DNA from: a virus
Virus record (IMG/VR): IMGVR_UViG_3300025070_000149
Location: 1 to 30,683 of that record
Reading direction: 5' to 3' (one strand)
DNA length: 30,683 nt
In this document: positions 1 through 5,788 of the stretch, piece by piece
Numbering within the stretch: position 1 is the first letter of the stretch
Layout: every line of letters starts with the position of its first letter
Notes under the pieces: generated by a model
Told to the model about the DNA's origin: nothing
Database searches by the model: none
What the model saw: the letters and a program-made list of their open reading frames with translations, nothing else
Translations under genes and position numbers: made by a program

Positions 1-256
1 CTAAAAGGACTGCAGCAAGATACCCCCTAAAATCTCAGCAAATTAAACAGATCATGAAAATCTAGGCGTTAACTAGATCAAAATAACAGCTAGAAGCTTC
101 TTAGAGCTTCACTGTTAAACGATAGGGTATAGGGTGGCTAGGTAAGTACTAGAAAAATATTAGCGTTTAATACAGAGCCTCTCAGAGCTTCAGAGTTATT
201 TTTAATATTTGATACTTAAATTTATTGAAATTGATTAAATGGGGTTTATTTTGGAC
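1..256. other. Gene-free left end with imperfect repeats
   Basis: I see no convincing gene here. Two related segments lie about 80 bp apart (about 92-117 and 174-198). Both contain AGAGCTTCA followed by a TTA stretch, and the first holds the palindrome GAAGCTTC. The tetranucleotide CTAG occurs several times. ATACCC near 20 could pair with GGGTAT near 124. The role is unknown; it could be regulatory or near a genome end. Confidence 0.4.
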
Positions 257-285
257 AAAAAAAAGGGACTCCGTAGAATCCCTTT
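257..285 (-). terminator. Rho-independent terminator of the left leftward gene
   Basis: On the minus strand, AAAGGGA (285-279) and TCCCTTT (268-262) form a 7-bp stem with a 10-nt loop, followed by a run of eight T. It lies just past the stop codon at 304-306. A second inverted repeat, AATCTAG-N3-CTAGATT (294-310), overlaps that stop and also runs into T residues, so termination may be double. Confidence 0.8.
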
Positions 286-303
286 AATTTAAAAATCTAG
301 TTG

Positions 304-649
304 CTAGATTCTTTTAGTTTTTGCAGTGCTAGGTTGAAACGCCTTAGGCATTCTTTTCACTGTTAGATATTTATCAAGGACTGCAATATCTTTATTCAGT
401 CTAGCTAGTTTAGTTTCTCGATCATAAGTTAAAAATTCAGCTCTGATTAGCCGTCTTAATTCAGCAAATTTTTGTTTTTTTGCTGAAGTTTCCTTGGGTG
501 CATCTTAATTCAGCAAATTTTTGTTTTTTTGCTGAAGTTTCCTTGGGTGCATCTGAAACATCATTAGCTAGATGCCAACAGACCTTATTGATTAACTTGT
601 AAACATCGCTAGTTTCTACTGCGTTTAGTTGTGAGTTAGATTTTTTCAT
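304..649 (-). pseudogene. Small leftward gene broken by a 49-bp tandem duplication
   Basis: As it stands, the frame from ATG 649 gives 62 residues. A 49-bp segment (454-502) is repeated exactly at 503-551, and 49 is not a multiple of three. With one copy removed, the frame runs on cleanly to a TAG at 304-306, giving a 98-residue lysine- and arginine-rich protein that reads through ...AELRRLIRAEFLTYDRE... and ends ...AKTKRI. A T-rich RBS region (TAGGAAAATATAAT), its own promoter, operator-like palindromes and a terminator surround it, so it was built as an independent unit. Its position divergent from the early genes suits a regulator, but I see no helix-turn-helix and do not recognise the family. 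The duplication could be a real slippage event or an assembly error. Confidence 0.65.
454..551. repeat. 49-bp exact tandem duplication with internal hairpin
   Basis: Two adjacent identical 49-bp copies (454-502 and 503-551). Each holds a perfect 9-bp inverted repeat, TTCAGCAAA and TTTGCTGAA, around a 10-nt T-rich loop. Such a hairpin could favour replication slippage. The duplication shifts the frame of the leftward gene. Confidence 0.95.
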
Positions 650-669
650 ATTATATTTTCCTATAAAAT

Positions 670-705
670 ACTGTATATATATACAGTGTTAAAAAATGAT
701 CATTT
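670..705. promoter_or_regulatory. Two operator-like palindromes
   Basis: ACTGTATATATATACAGT (670-687) is a perfect 18-bp palindrome and AAATGATCATTT (694-705) a perfect 12-bp palindrome. They lie between the leftward promoter (721-750) and the leftward ATG (649), where a bound repressor would block transcription or its start. Which protein binds is unknown. Confidence 0.55.
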
Positions 706-720
706 CTGATCGGTTGACCC

Positions 721-750
721 ATTCTAGCAAAAAAAAATTTCAGATGTCAA
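721..750 (-). promoter_or_regulatory. Sigma70-type promoter for the leftward gene
   Basis: On the minus strand TTGACA (750-745) and TAGAAT (726-721) are separated by 18 bp. The -35 box is consensus and the -10 box matches 5 of 6. Transcription would start near 714 and read the gene starting at 649. Confidence 0.65.
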
Positions 751-838
751 ATAATTTTTTTTCAATCTTTTTTTCAGCCCCTTTTAGTAAAATTACTTAA
801 ATATTCAAAGGATTGCAACGACCATTATAAATCAGACT

Positions 839-864
839 TATAATACTATAGTTACTATAGTAAC
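839..864 (+). promoter_or_regulatory. Possible -10 box with overlapping operator palindrome
   Basis: TATAAT (839-844) is followed by the perfect 14-bp palindrome GTTACTATAGTAAC (851-864), where the transcription start would be. I see no good -35 box at 17 bp; TTGCAA is 20 bp upstream. The word ATTGCAAC occurs twice nearby (812 and 873), flanking this site. Confidence 0.4.
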
Positions 865-911
865 CACAAGATTGCAACAAAGCCCACAACCACGCAGGTT
901 TCAGAGGGGTA

Positions 912-940
912 TTGACAAAGTTTTTTTGTCGTGCCAAAAT
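912..940 (+). promoter_or_regulatory. Sigma70-type promoter upstream of the early genes
   Basis: TTGACA (912-917), 17-bp spacer, CAAAAT (935-940, 4 of 6). It lies about 50 bp upstream of the ATG at 993. GACAAA and TTTGTC form a 6-bp inverted repeat around the -35 end. Confidence 0.5.
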
Positions 941-992
941 AGAAAAACATCGAGGAACAATGTTGTTGCCGATATTTAAATAGGAAAATCAC

Positions 993-1313
993 ATGATACA
1001 AATCAAGTATATATTTAAAGAACGAAATCAAAATGGCTCACGCCAAGTTGAGAGTATTCAAACAGTAAAGTCTAATAATTACAAGGATTACATCAACAAA
1101 GCCAAAGATTACAACAAGCAAACTTCAAATGATCTTTATATTTCTGAAGTTACTCATTGTAATGTATCCCCTAGACAAACAACTTGTTTAGGCTTCACAA
1201 GAATTGAAACACCTTTGAATGATTTTAATATCAAAGCTAGAGATTTAAAGTATTCTCAATTAGGTAACAATCCTTTCAATTGTGTTTACAATATTCCAAC
1301 ATTAGAATTTTAA
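993..1313 (+). CDS. Hypothetical early protein, 106 aa
   Basis: First rightward gene after the control region, with AGGAAA ten bases before the ATG as its RBS. The product is soluble and polar, rich in Asn, Lys and Tyr, with three Cys (two in the Thr/Cys-rich stretch around residues 56-65), and has no signal or membrane segment. I do not recognise the family. Its place behind the promoter at 912-940 marks it as an early gene, which in phages often encodes host-takeover factors; that role is inference only. Confidence 0.7.
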   Translation: MIQIKYIFKERNQNGSRQVESIQTVKSNNYKDYINKAKDYNKQTSNDLYISEVTHCNVSPRQTTCLGFTRIETPLNDFNIKARDLKYSQLGNNPFNCVYNIPTLEF

Positions 1314-1328
1314 TTATAGGAGAAACTT

Positions 1329-1469
1329 ATGGAAAACGATGATTGGGAAGTTTTTAAAGATTTTATGGAACAAGAAGTATTAAAACTTAAAACCATAGAA
1401 GAATTTAGAAATGAATATCAAGAATTTGATAGTATTGATCAAGACTTGACAAACTTTGACAAGAAATGA
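1329..1469 (+). CDS. Small acidic protein, 46 aa
   Basis: ATG at 1329 follows a strong RBS (AGGAGA) inside the 16-base string ATAGGAGAAACTTATG, which recurs exactly at the start of the gene at 3054. The product is highly acidic (many Asp and Glu, e.g. MENDDWEVFKDF at the start) and probably helical. Such short acidic proteins are common in phage early regions and can act as DNA mimics or inhibitors, but nothing here proves that. The family is not recognised. Confidence 0.6.
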   Translation: MENDDWEVFKDFMEQEVLKLKTIEEFRNEYQEFDSIDQDLTNFDKK

Positions 1470-1484
1470 TAAGCTATATAGACT
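1446..1484 (+). promoter_or_regulatory. Possible sigma70 promoter
   Basis: Two TTGACA boxes (1446-1451 and 1456-1461) lie at the 3' end of the preceding small gene. The second is 17 bp from TAGACT (1479-1484, 4 of 6). It would drive the gene at 1605, leaving a leader of about 115 nt. Confidence 0.4.
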
Positions 1485-1604
1485 AAGCAGTATTGAGCAA
1501 CTGTTTAACAATCTTTATTGTTATCTTTACTGTTCTTTACTGTTTAGCTTTATAAAACTTTATAGAGATTATATCACAACTAATGTTAAATTACAAGGAA
1601 AATT

Positions 1605-1865
1605 ATGAAACAAGGACATTTAATTAATAAAATAAACCGTTTAATACCAAAAGCTAATGCTGTTCCATTATCAGAGTTTTATGATAATGATACTTACAAA
1701 GGTATTTGGTTTAAAGGTAGTGGAAATATTTATAAAGATCAGCTTATATTTGAAAGCTGTGGCTATAATGATTATATTCATCCTGAATTAGAAAAAATAT
1801 TAGATGATGCAGGGTGGTATTGGGAACCTTATGATATGGGAACCTTATTAGCTTATGAAAATTAA
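1605..1865 (+). CDS. Hypothetical early protein, 86 aa
   Basis: Preceded by AAGGAAAAT as RBS. The product is acidic and rich in Tyr and Trp (e.g. DDAGWYWEPYD near residues 67-77), with no membrane segment, and looks like a compact alpha/beta domain. No family recognised. A strong promoter begins 11 bases after its stop, so it ends a transcription unit or is read through into the small RNA region. Confidence 0.65.
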   Translation: MKQGHLINKINRLIPKANAVPLSEFYDNDTYKGIWFKGSGNIYKDQLIFESCGYNDYIHPELEKILDDAGWYWEPYDMGTLLAYEN

Positions 1866-1876
1866 GTGTGGGTGGC

Positions 1877-1906
1877 TTGACAGATTGTTTTTTGCCATGC
1901 TATACT
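1877..1906 (+). promoter_or_regulatory. Strong sigma70 promoter for a non-coding unit
   Basis: Consensus TTGACA (1877-1882), 18-bp spacer, TATACT (1901-1906, 5 of 6). Transcription would start near 1912-1914. Confidence 0.75.
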
Positions 1907-1912
1907 GTTTTA

Positions 1913-2135
1913 GCAAACGAAGACAACAACAATTTATTTGGATAAGCATTAAAAGAGCCGATAATAAACTCGGATATAATGATTAACTTGCTTATCAAGG
2001 GATAATGAGAAACTCCAGCATACAATAATTTAAAGACAATCTGCAAGAAACTCACCCGATCTATATAGACATCATTGCGATTATATAGAAAATTCCCAGT
2101 TGCTAGTTGATGGGTACAAATAACTAGCATTTTTA
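1913..2135 (+). ncRNA. Candidate small structured RNA, about 220 nt
   Basis: A strong sigma70 promoter (1877-1906) and a clear intrinsic terminator (2101-2134) bound about 220 bases without a credible ORF; the longest ATG frames are only 7-8 codons. The transcript can fold. GATAAGCA (1941-1948) pairs with TGCTTATC (1989-1996) and encloses a CCGA/TCGG hairpin. TCTATATA (2060-2067) pairs perfectly with TATATAGA (2082-2089) around a 14-nt loop. The 3' end is the terminator stem. No known RNA family was recognised. A short leader upstream of the 2185 gene is less likely, because the terminator precedes that gene. Possible roles are regulation of host or phage mRNA; this is inference. Confidence 0.6.
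2101..2134 (+). terminator. Rho-independent terminator of the small RNA unit
   Basis: TGCTAGTT (2101-2108) and AACTAGCA (2122-2129) form a perfect 8-bp stem with a 13-nt loop, followed directly by five T. Confidence 0.8.
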
Positions 2136-2143
2136 TTAATATT

Positions 2144-2159
2144 TAGTTCTTTGGAACTA
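2144..2159. promoter_or_regulatory. Inverted repeat upstream of the 2185 gene
   Basis: TAGTTC-TTTG-GAACTA is a perfect 6-bp inverted repeat, followed by TATACT (2159-2164). It could be an operator or a short hairpin in the leader; the function is unproven. Confidence 0.35.
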
Positions 2160-2184
2160 TACTAAACTATGAGGATAGTACATT

Positions 2185-2610
2185 ATGTCAAAAACAACTT
2201 ACAGTCGAAATGGTAGTAAAACTACTCAAGCTATTAAAACTGCATCGCCTGTTCCACAATGGTTGTGGGACTTTTCACATAAACAACTAAATGCAAATAT
2301 TGTAAGAATAAGAGCAATTGAAGATAGATTTGGTTATGAGCAAGGCGAGACTTTTGATTCATTTCATTATGGAAAAGTTTCAGTTTATCGTCAAAGATCA
2401 AATCCTCAAAGAGCTTTATATTTTTCAAGAAAAATTCCATTAACTAAACAAAATAAAGGAATGCAAATACTTGAAATGAATCGTGTAAAAATGAATGTTG
2501 ACAATACACTAAGTTCTTTACAACATATTAAATATGTAACTGAAACAGGGTATCTTAAAAGACTATTCAATAGAATAGTATTTGGAGTTCCTATGACTTT
2601 AAATTCCTAG
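2185..2610 (+). CDS. Hypothetical early protein, 141 aa
   Basis: The RBS GAGGA lies about nine bases before the ATG. The product is basic, with a Ser/Thr-rich N-terminus, a Trp-containing stretch (VPQWLWDFSHKQLN, about residues 23-36) and many Arg and Lys. It has no signal peptide or membrane segment. The basic charge would suit a nucleic-acid-binding early protein, but I recognise no domain. Next comes a 440-bp stretch without a solid gene, so it sits alone between the small RNA unit and that region. Confidence 0.65.
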   Translation: MSKTTYSRNGSKTTQAIKTASPVPQWLWDFSHKQLNANIVRIRAIEDRFGYEQGETFDSFHYGKVSVYRQRSNPQRALYFSRKIPLTKQNKGMQILEMNRVKMNVDNTLSSLQHIKYVTETGYLKRLFNRIVFGVPMTLNS

Positions 2611-2791
2611 TCGTAATAATCTAGGTAGTGCATGGATTAAAATACCTGTCCATGTATCTCAAGAACAAGGTGCAGAATTTGGTAGTTTACTGTGGAGAAA
2701 AAACTACCACTACACTTTGTAGTTAGGAGTGAGCCTTTGTAAAATCCCACTGGTCTTATATGTCTGAAGTGCGAGTTAAGGATAAAAGTAA

Positions 2792-2908
2792 ATGAGAACT
2801 AAACCACCATGCACTAACTACAAATTTGTCCGAGTAAGGAATGGACGCACTAACTACAAATTTGTCCGAGTAAGGAATGGACAAGACTCATCAGTCCCTA
2901 GAGTGTGA
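2792..2908 (+). CDS. Doubtful small basic ORF, 38 aa, with internal duplication
   Basis: ATG 2792 overlaps the stop of an 11-codon ORF (ATGA), and AAGGA lies nine bases upstream. The 36-bp tandem repeat is in frame and doubles the 12-residue unit TNYKFVRVRNGR/Q. The peptide is very basic. Coding is uncertain, because the same bases also take part in potential RNA stems. Confidence 0.3.
   Translation: MRTKPPCTNYKFVRVRNGRTNYKFVRVRNGQDSSVPRV
2811..2882. repeat. 36-bp exact tandem duplication
   Basis: Identical copies at 2811-2846 and 2847-2882. The second copy ends in a TTGTCC/GGACAA hairpin. The length is a multiple of three, unlike the 49-bp duplication at 454-551. Confidence 0.95.
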
Positions 2909-3053
2909 GTATAAATCTAAAATAGGGAGTTTGGTTTACTGAAAAACCAGTGTTGACAGGCACTATAAAAACCGATAGTTATGTTGCTGTTGGAGGAGTT
3001 GGTAGTCATCTTCGGAACTAAAAAACTACCACTTAATTTTATAGGAGAAACTT

Positions 3054-3278
3054 ATGAGTAACGAGATTAACAGCACTATCATGGACAACATGAGAGATAA
3101 TGTACATGAGCTATGGGTACTTGACAGTCGACCAGACTTAGAAGCTGATTGCCTAGAGTATTGTTATGAAAATATTCATACACCTGTACCCTATGCAATG
3201 ATTGAGTTTTTATCTCAGCATTGTAGTCAAGCAATATCAACTCAAGATTTAGAACACATGGAGAAAGACAATGCCTAA
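3054..3278 (+). CDS. Hypothetical protein, 74 aa
   Basis: It opens a long run of overlapping rightward genes. It uses the same 16-base start region as the gene at 1329 (AGGAGA, then ATG). The product is acidic and probably helical, with three Cys (about residues 33, 37 and 57), and has no membrane segment. It overlaps the next gene by 8 bp, implying coupled translation. Family not recognised. Confidence 0.7.
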   Translation: MSNEINSTIMDNMRDNVHELWVLDSRPDLEADCLEYCYENIHTPVPYAMIEFLSQHCSQAISTQDLEHMEKDNA

Positions 3279-3996
3279 ATATAATTTGCTATCTAGTGGT
3301 AGCACCAAGATTGAAAAAAGCAACAAGCTATCTGACAAATACTTTAGTCGTATAATCTATCTAGCTTCTGATGATGAAGCAGATGGTAAGAGAACTGTAT
3401 GTCCTTATGCTAAGATTGCCAAGTGCAGTGAGCCATGTTTAGACACAGCAGGTATGGGTAAATTCTCTAATGTTCGCAAGGCTAGAGTCAGGAAAACTCT
3501 ACTGTTTTTAAATGACCAGCAGGAGTTCATGAGACAGCTTGTACAAGATGTAAATAAATTCTTGAAGGAATGTGATAGGCTTGATAAAAAACCTGCCCTA
3601 CGTCTTAATGGTACAAGTGATATTCAATGGGAAACTATCGAGGTTGATGGCTATGAAAATATCTTTGCTATGTTTCCACAGATTCAGTTCTATGACTACA
3701 CAAAAATTCCAACACGCAAGGTAGAGCACATACCTAATTATCATTTGACTTGGAGTTATTCCGAGGCTGATGATAAGTATGCTTCTCTAATTGATAAAGT
3801 ATCAAACAACATAGCAGTAGTCTTTCGTGATGCTCTACCTAAAGTGTTCAAAGGATTTAAAGTAATTGATGGGGACAAACATGACATGAGATTCTTGGAT
3901 GAAACTCAAGTGGTGGTAGGTCTTATCGAAAAAGGTGAAGCCAAGAAGGATACTTCAGGCTTTGTAATTGATTTAATAAATGCGAGGGCAATATAA
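3271..3996 (+). CDS. GP88-family phage protein
   Basis: The protein fits the phage GP88 family (named after a mycobacteriophage gene) in several places: an early SSGSTKIEKSNK stretch, a Cys cluster CPYAKIAKCSEPCLDTAG (about residues 44-61), then KARVRKTLLFL, and RLNGTSDIQWE (about residues 111-121). Length (241 aa) fits. The biochemical role of the family is not established as far as I know. The conserved Cys triplet suggests a bound metal or cluster, and the RLNGTSD motif a conserved active or binding site; both are inference. It overlaps its neighbours at both ends (8 bp upstream, TAATG downstream), so it is translated within the early operon. Related genes occur in many unrelated phages, which suggests a widely useful function. 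Confidence 0.75.
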   Translation: MPKYNLLSSGSTKIEKSNKLSDKYFSRIIYLASDDEADGKRTVCPYAKIAKCSEPCLDTAGMGKFSNVRKARVRKTLLFLNDQQEFMRQLVQDVNKFLKECDRLDKKPALRLNGTSDIQWETIEVDGYENIFAMFPQIQFYDYTKIPTRKVEHIPNYHLTWSYSEADDKYASLIDKVSNNIAVVFRDALPKVFKGFKVIDGDKHDMRFLDETQVVVGLIEKGEAKKDTSGFVIDLINARAI

Positions 3997-4232
3997 TGTA
4001 TGCAGTAAACGAAACAACACTAACAGACTTAGAAAAATTAGATAAAAAAATACATGATAGGATTGGAGACTTAACCTTTAGACAAGAAGATGTAGAGTCT
4101 TGCATTGATAATGCACAAGACGACATCATAGATTTAAACAATGAGGTTGTTGAGTTAAGACAAACTGTTGAAGACTTACAAGATATTATTCAAGAACTAC
4201 AAGATAAATTGGAGGAACTAACTGATGGATAA
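3996..4232 (+). CDS. Small coiled-coil protein, 78 aa
   Basis: The stop of the preceding gene and this ATG share bases (TAATG). Residues about 10-76 form heptads with Leu, Ile and Val at core positions and many Glu and Asp, so a long acidic coiled coil is likely. There is no membrane segment. It probably forms dimers and may hold a partner, but the partner is unknown. It overlaps the next gene by 8 bp. Confidence 0.75.
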   Translation: MYAVNETTLTDLEKLDKKIHDRIGDLTFRQEDVESCIDNAQDDIIDLNNEVVELRQTVEDLQDIIQELQDKLEELTDG

Positions 4233-4482
4233 AGAATACACAATAATAGAAAAAGCAGTAGCAAAAGCATTCTTTAATGGCTATGGTTTGATGTTTAAGT
4301 ATCACAAAATTGAAACAGGTGAGCATGAACAACGAATGCTGTTGACTGTATCAGATATTAAATACAACTCTGATGATGATATATTAGTAGGTGGTTGTAT
4401 CAATACTGATGGTGATTACAGACAATTCTTTTTAGAAAACATGATGTCTGTTAAACCTTTTAAGTATGTGTCTATTGACTAG
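4225..4482 (+). CDS. Hypothetical small beta-rich protein, 85 aa
   Basis: A strong GGAGG lies upstream of the ATG. After a short helix, the sequence alternates strand-like stretches (LMFKYHKIETG..., RMLLTVSDIKY, ILVGGCIN) and ends DGDYRQFFLENMMSV. The pattern of a Tyr/Arg-rich strand then a YRxFxLxxM end resembles the small barrel of WYL-type ligand-binding domains. That likeness is weak and based on pattern only. Confidence 0.65.
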   Translation: MDKEYTIIEKAVAKAFFNGYGLMFKYHKIETGEHEQRMLLTVSDIKYNSDDDILVGGCINTDGDYRQFFLENMMSVKPFKYVSID

Positions 4483-4494
4483 GTAAAATATTTT

Positions 4495-4749
4495 ATGATA
4501 CAATATAAAGAAATTAAAGTAACAGCAAAAGTAAAAGCTAAACATATAATATCAGATGAGCTTATGAAAGTGTTTGATACTTTAAAGATAGACCCTAAAT
4601 CTATAGTAGATGATTGGGATGTAATGACAACAAAAGAACAAGAAGCAGTTAAAGATCATGTCAGTTTGTTTGAAGACAGGATACATAAACTACTTGGTGT
4701 TAAATTTAAGGAGATAATAAGTGCGAGTAATTTTAGTAAATCCATTTGA
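4495..4749 (+). CDS. Hypothetical protein, 84 aa
   Basis: The RBS is weak (AGG 15 bases before the ATG), though the frame is clean and fits the gene chain. The product begins with a strand-like Lys/Val-rich segment and continues with helices containing many Asp and Lys. No membrane segment or known motif. Its end overlaps the next gene by 29 bp, so downstream translation may depend on it. Confidence 0.6.
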   Translation: MIQYKEIKVTAKVKAKHIISDELMKVFDTLKIDPKSIVDDWDVMTTKEQEAVKDHVSLFEDRIHKLLGVKFKEIISASNFSKSI

Positions 4750-5071
4750 CGAGACAGTCAAAGAAGTCGTATATGGTGGGGACTATAAAGAAATCTATGA
4801 TCTAATAGAATGCAGTACCTTTGATGTAGTAAGTCTATCTGATGCAGATGATTTGTATGTAGATGATGAAGGACTATTGGTTGAAGGTAATCAAAGATAC
4901 TTTAGTTGGTCGGGTAGAAACTTTGCAGGTAAAGGCTTGATTATGGGGCATGATGATGAAGGCGAAACAACTGCAACAACATATGACTTACAAGAAGTTG
5001 TTGACAGAGTAGAGTTTTTATCAGAAGGACACAGAGAAGAACCATACATGGGTTTTATAGAATGGAAATAA
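4721..5071 (+). CDS. DUF3846-like protein, 116 aa
   Basis: It starts with GTG at 4721, placed behind AAGGAG. The sequence fits the DUF3846 pattern: an N-terminal strand MRVILVNPF, then a helix and FDVVSLSDADDLYVDDEG (about residues 33-51), then NFAGKGLIMGHDDEGE (about 67-82) and a closing helix. Proteins with this domain occur in phages and mobile elements, and their function is unsettled; small acidic members have been compared with antirestriction proteins, which is not shown here. It lies in the early operon, overlapping both neighbours. Confidence 0.7.
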   Translation: MRVILVNPFDETVKEVVYGGDYKEIYDLIECSTFDVVSLSDADDLYVDDEGLLVEGNQRYFSWSGRNFAGKGLIMGHDDEGETTATTYDLQEVVDRVEFLSEGHREEPYMGFIEWK

Positions 5072-5268
5072 TATTAGTAGTCATAGCAGGTGTATTACTT
5101 GTTGCAATGACAGGGCTGTATATGTACTTGGTTGACAAGAATAAAATAGAACCTTATGTACCACCAAGAGTACAGCGTGGAAACTTTTGGGATGCAGAGA
5201 CTAAAAAGTTTTACAAGTGGAATGAGTTGATGGAACTTAAAAAACAAAGGGAGATAAACAATGACTGA
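5062..5268 (+). CDS. Small single-pass membrane protein, 68 aa
   Basis: Residues about 3-24 (IILVVIAGVLLVAMTGLYMYL) form a hydrophobic membrane helix. The rest is hydrophilic, with a PYVPPRVQRGNFWD stretch and a Lys-rich end that probably lies in the cytoplasm. It overlaps the preceding gene by 10 bp and the next by 8 bp. Possible jobs are superinfection exclusion or membrane anchoring of a partner; neither is shown. Confidence 0.65.
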   Translation: MEIILVVIAGVLLVAMTGLYMYLVDKNKIEPYVPPRVQRGNFWDAETKKFYKWNELMELKKQREINND

Positions 5269-5470
5269 GTTTTATGAAGCTGTTGAAAAGCAAAAAGAAA
5301 TATTAAAAAAAGAAGCTGAAGATAACCAAGTAAAATATATTGACATAAGAATCAATGATGGTAAATGGACAGAGAGCACAACTGATTATGTTTCGGGTAG
5401 AAGAGTTACAGAGTTTAACGATAAGCGTAAGAAAAATATAGAGGAGTATTATGGCGAAGACGTGGACTAA
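5261..5470 (+). CDS. Hypothetical protein, 69 aa
   Basis: A good RBS (GGGAG) precedes the ATG. The N-terminal 30 residues look like a charged helix (Lys/Glu-rich). The remainder has strand-like and Arg-rich stretches (SGRRVTEFNDKRKKN). No membrane segment and no recognised family. It overlaps the small basic protein gene at 5451. Confidence 0.65.
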   Translation: MTEFYEAVEKQKEILKKEAEDNQVKYIDIRINDGKWTESTTDYVSGRRVTEFNDKRKKNIEEYYGEDVD

Positions 5471-5600
5471 GAGTACATATACTTCTGCTACACAAGGCAG
5501 AGGTAAAAAGACAAGTCAAGGTAGAGGTAATGTTGCTTTCTCTACTATGAACAAGAACAAGAAAAGCAACTTCAAAAAATATCGAGGGCAAGGTAAATGA
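5451..5600 (+). CDS. Small basic Gly/Lys/Ser-rich protein, 49 aa
   Basis: GAGGAG precedes ATG 5451. The product starts MAKTWTKSTYTSATQGRGKK and ends in KKYRGQGK, with two QGRG repeats. It is strongly basic with almost no hydrophobic residues, so it is probably disordered and binds nucleic acid or ribosomes. I recall very similar short proteins as common in marine cyanophages and pelagiphages, where their role is unknown. The stop overlaps the next ATG (ATGA). Confidence 0.75.
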   Translation: MAKTWTKSTYTSATQGRGKKTSQGRGNVAFSTMNKNKKSNFKKYRGQGK

Positions 5601-5788
5601 ACGAGAAAAAAATAACAATTAAAATTCCAGCAAGACATTTGGAATGGATTAAAAAGAACTATCGTAAATCTAGAAGTGGTGTGACTAGTTTGTTTGAGTA
5701 TGGGGGTATAGATATCCAAGAGGTACATGCCATAGCAGACTTACTGTATCATCTTAATGAAGCATTTGAAATTGAGGGTGGTAAGTGA
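5597..5788 (+). CDS. Hypothetical protein, 63 aa
   Basis: Translation is coupled to the preceding gene by an ATGA overlap. It has a strand-like start (KKITIKIPARHLEWIKKNY), a basic middle and an acidic helical end (HAIADLLYHLNEAFEIE). It may be a small DNA-binding fold, but no motif supports this strongly. The TGA stop overlaps the GTG start of the next gene. Confidence 0.6.
   Translation: MNEKKITIKIPARHLEWIKKNYRKSRSGVTSLFEYGGIDIQEVHAIADLLYHLNEAFEIEGGK

Larger units (their letters stand above)
2611..3053 (+). other. Hairpin- and repeat-rich region without a solid gene
   Basis: It is dense in potential RNA structure. GGTAGTTT (2681-2688) pairs with AAACTACC (2701-2708). TAGTGCATGG (2626-2635) pairs with distant CCATGCACTA (2807-2816). 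ACTCA/TGAGT (2886-2890/2906-2910) interlocks with TCCCTA/TAGGGA (2895-2900/2923-2928) as an H-type pseudoknot. TGGTTT/AAACCA (2932-2937/2944-2949) and GGTAGT/ACTACC (3001-3006/3025-3030) form hairpins, the last near a TTCG loop. A 36-bp tandem repeat lies inside. A frame encoding about 39 residues (2603-2722) has no start codon. TTGACA (2953-2958) has no good -10 partner. It may be a structured leader, an RNA element or gene wreckage. Confidence 0.55.

Noticed and set aside
841-851. TAATACTATAG resembling a T7 RNA polymerase promoter
   Set aside because: The central part of the T7 consensus is missing and no phage RNA polymerase gene is visible; the palindrome is better explained as an operator.
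1913-1945. A tmRNA-like tag reading A-N-E-D-N-N-N-L-F-G then stop in the small RNA region
   Set aside because: There is no tRNA-like acceptor/T-arm, no CCA end and no hydrophobic LAA-type tag end.
1900-2130. 76-codon leftward frame over the small RNA region
   Set aside because: It runs against the strong promoter and terminator, and its product is atypical; no promoter or RBS supports it.
2603-2722. Protein-like frame of about 39 residues after the 2185 gene
   Set aside because: There is no start codon, and it is not a simple frameshift extension of the preceding gene; kept only as a note in the region entry.
2811-2900. CTGATGAGTC on the minus strand as a hammerhead ribozyme core
   Set aside because: The following hairpin is not succeeded by GAAA and the third stem is missing.
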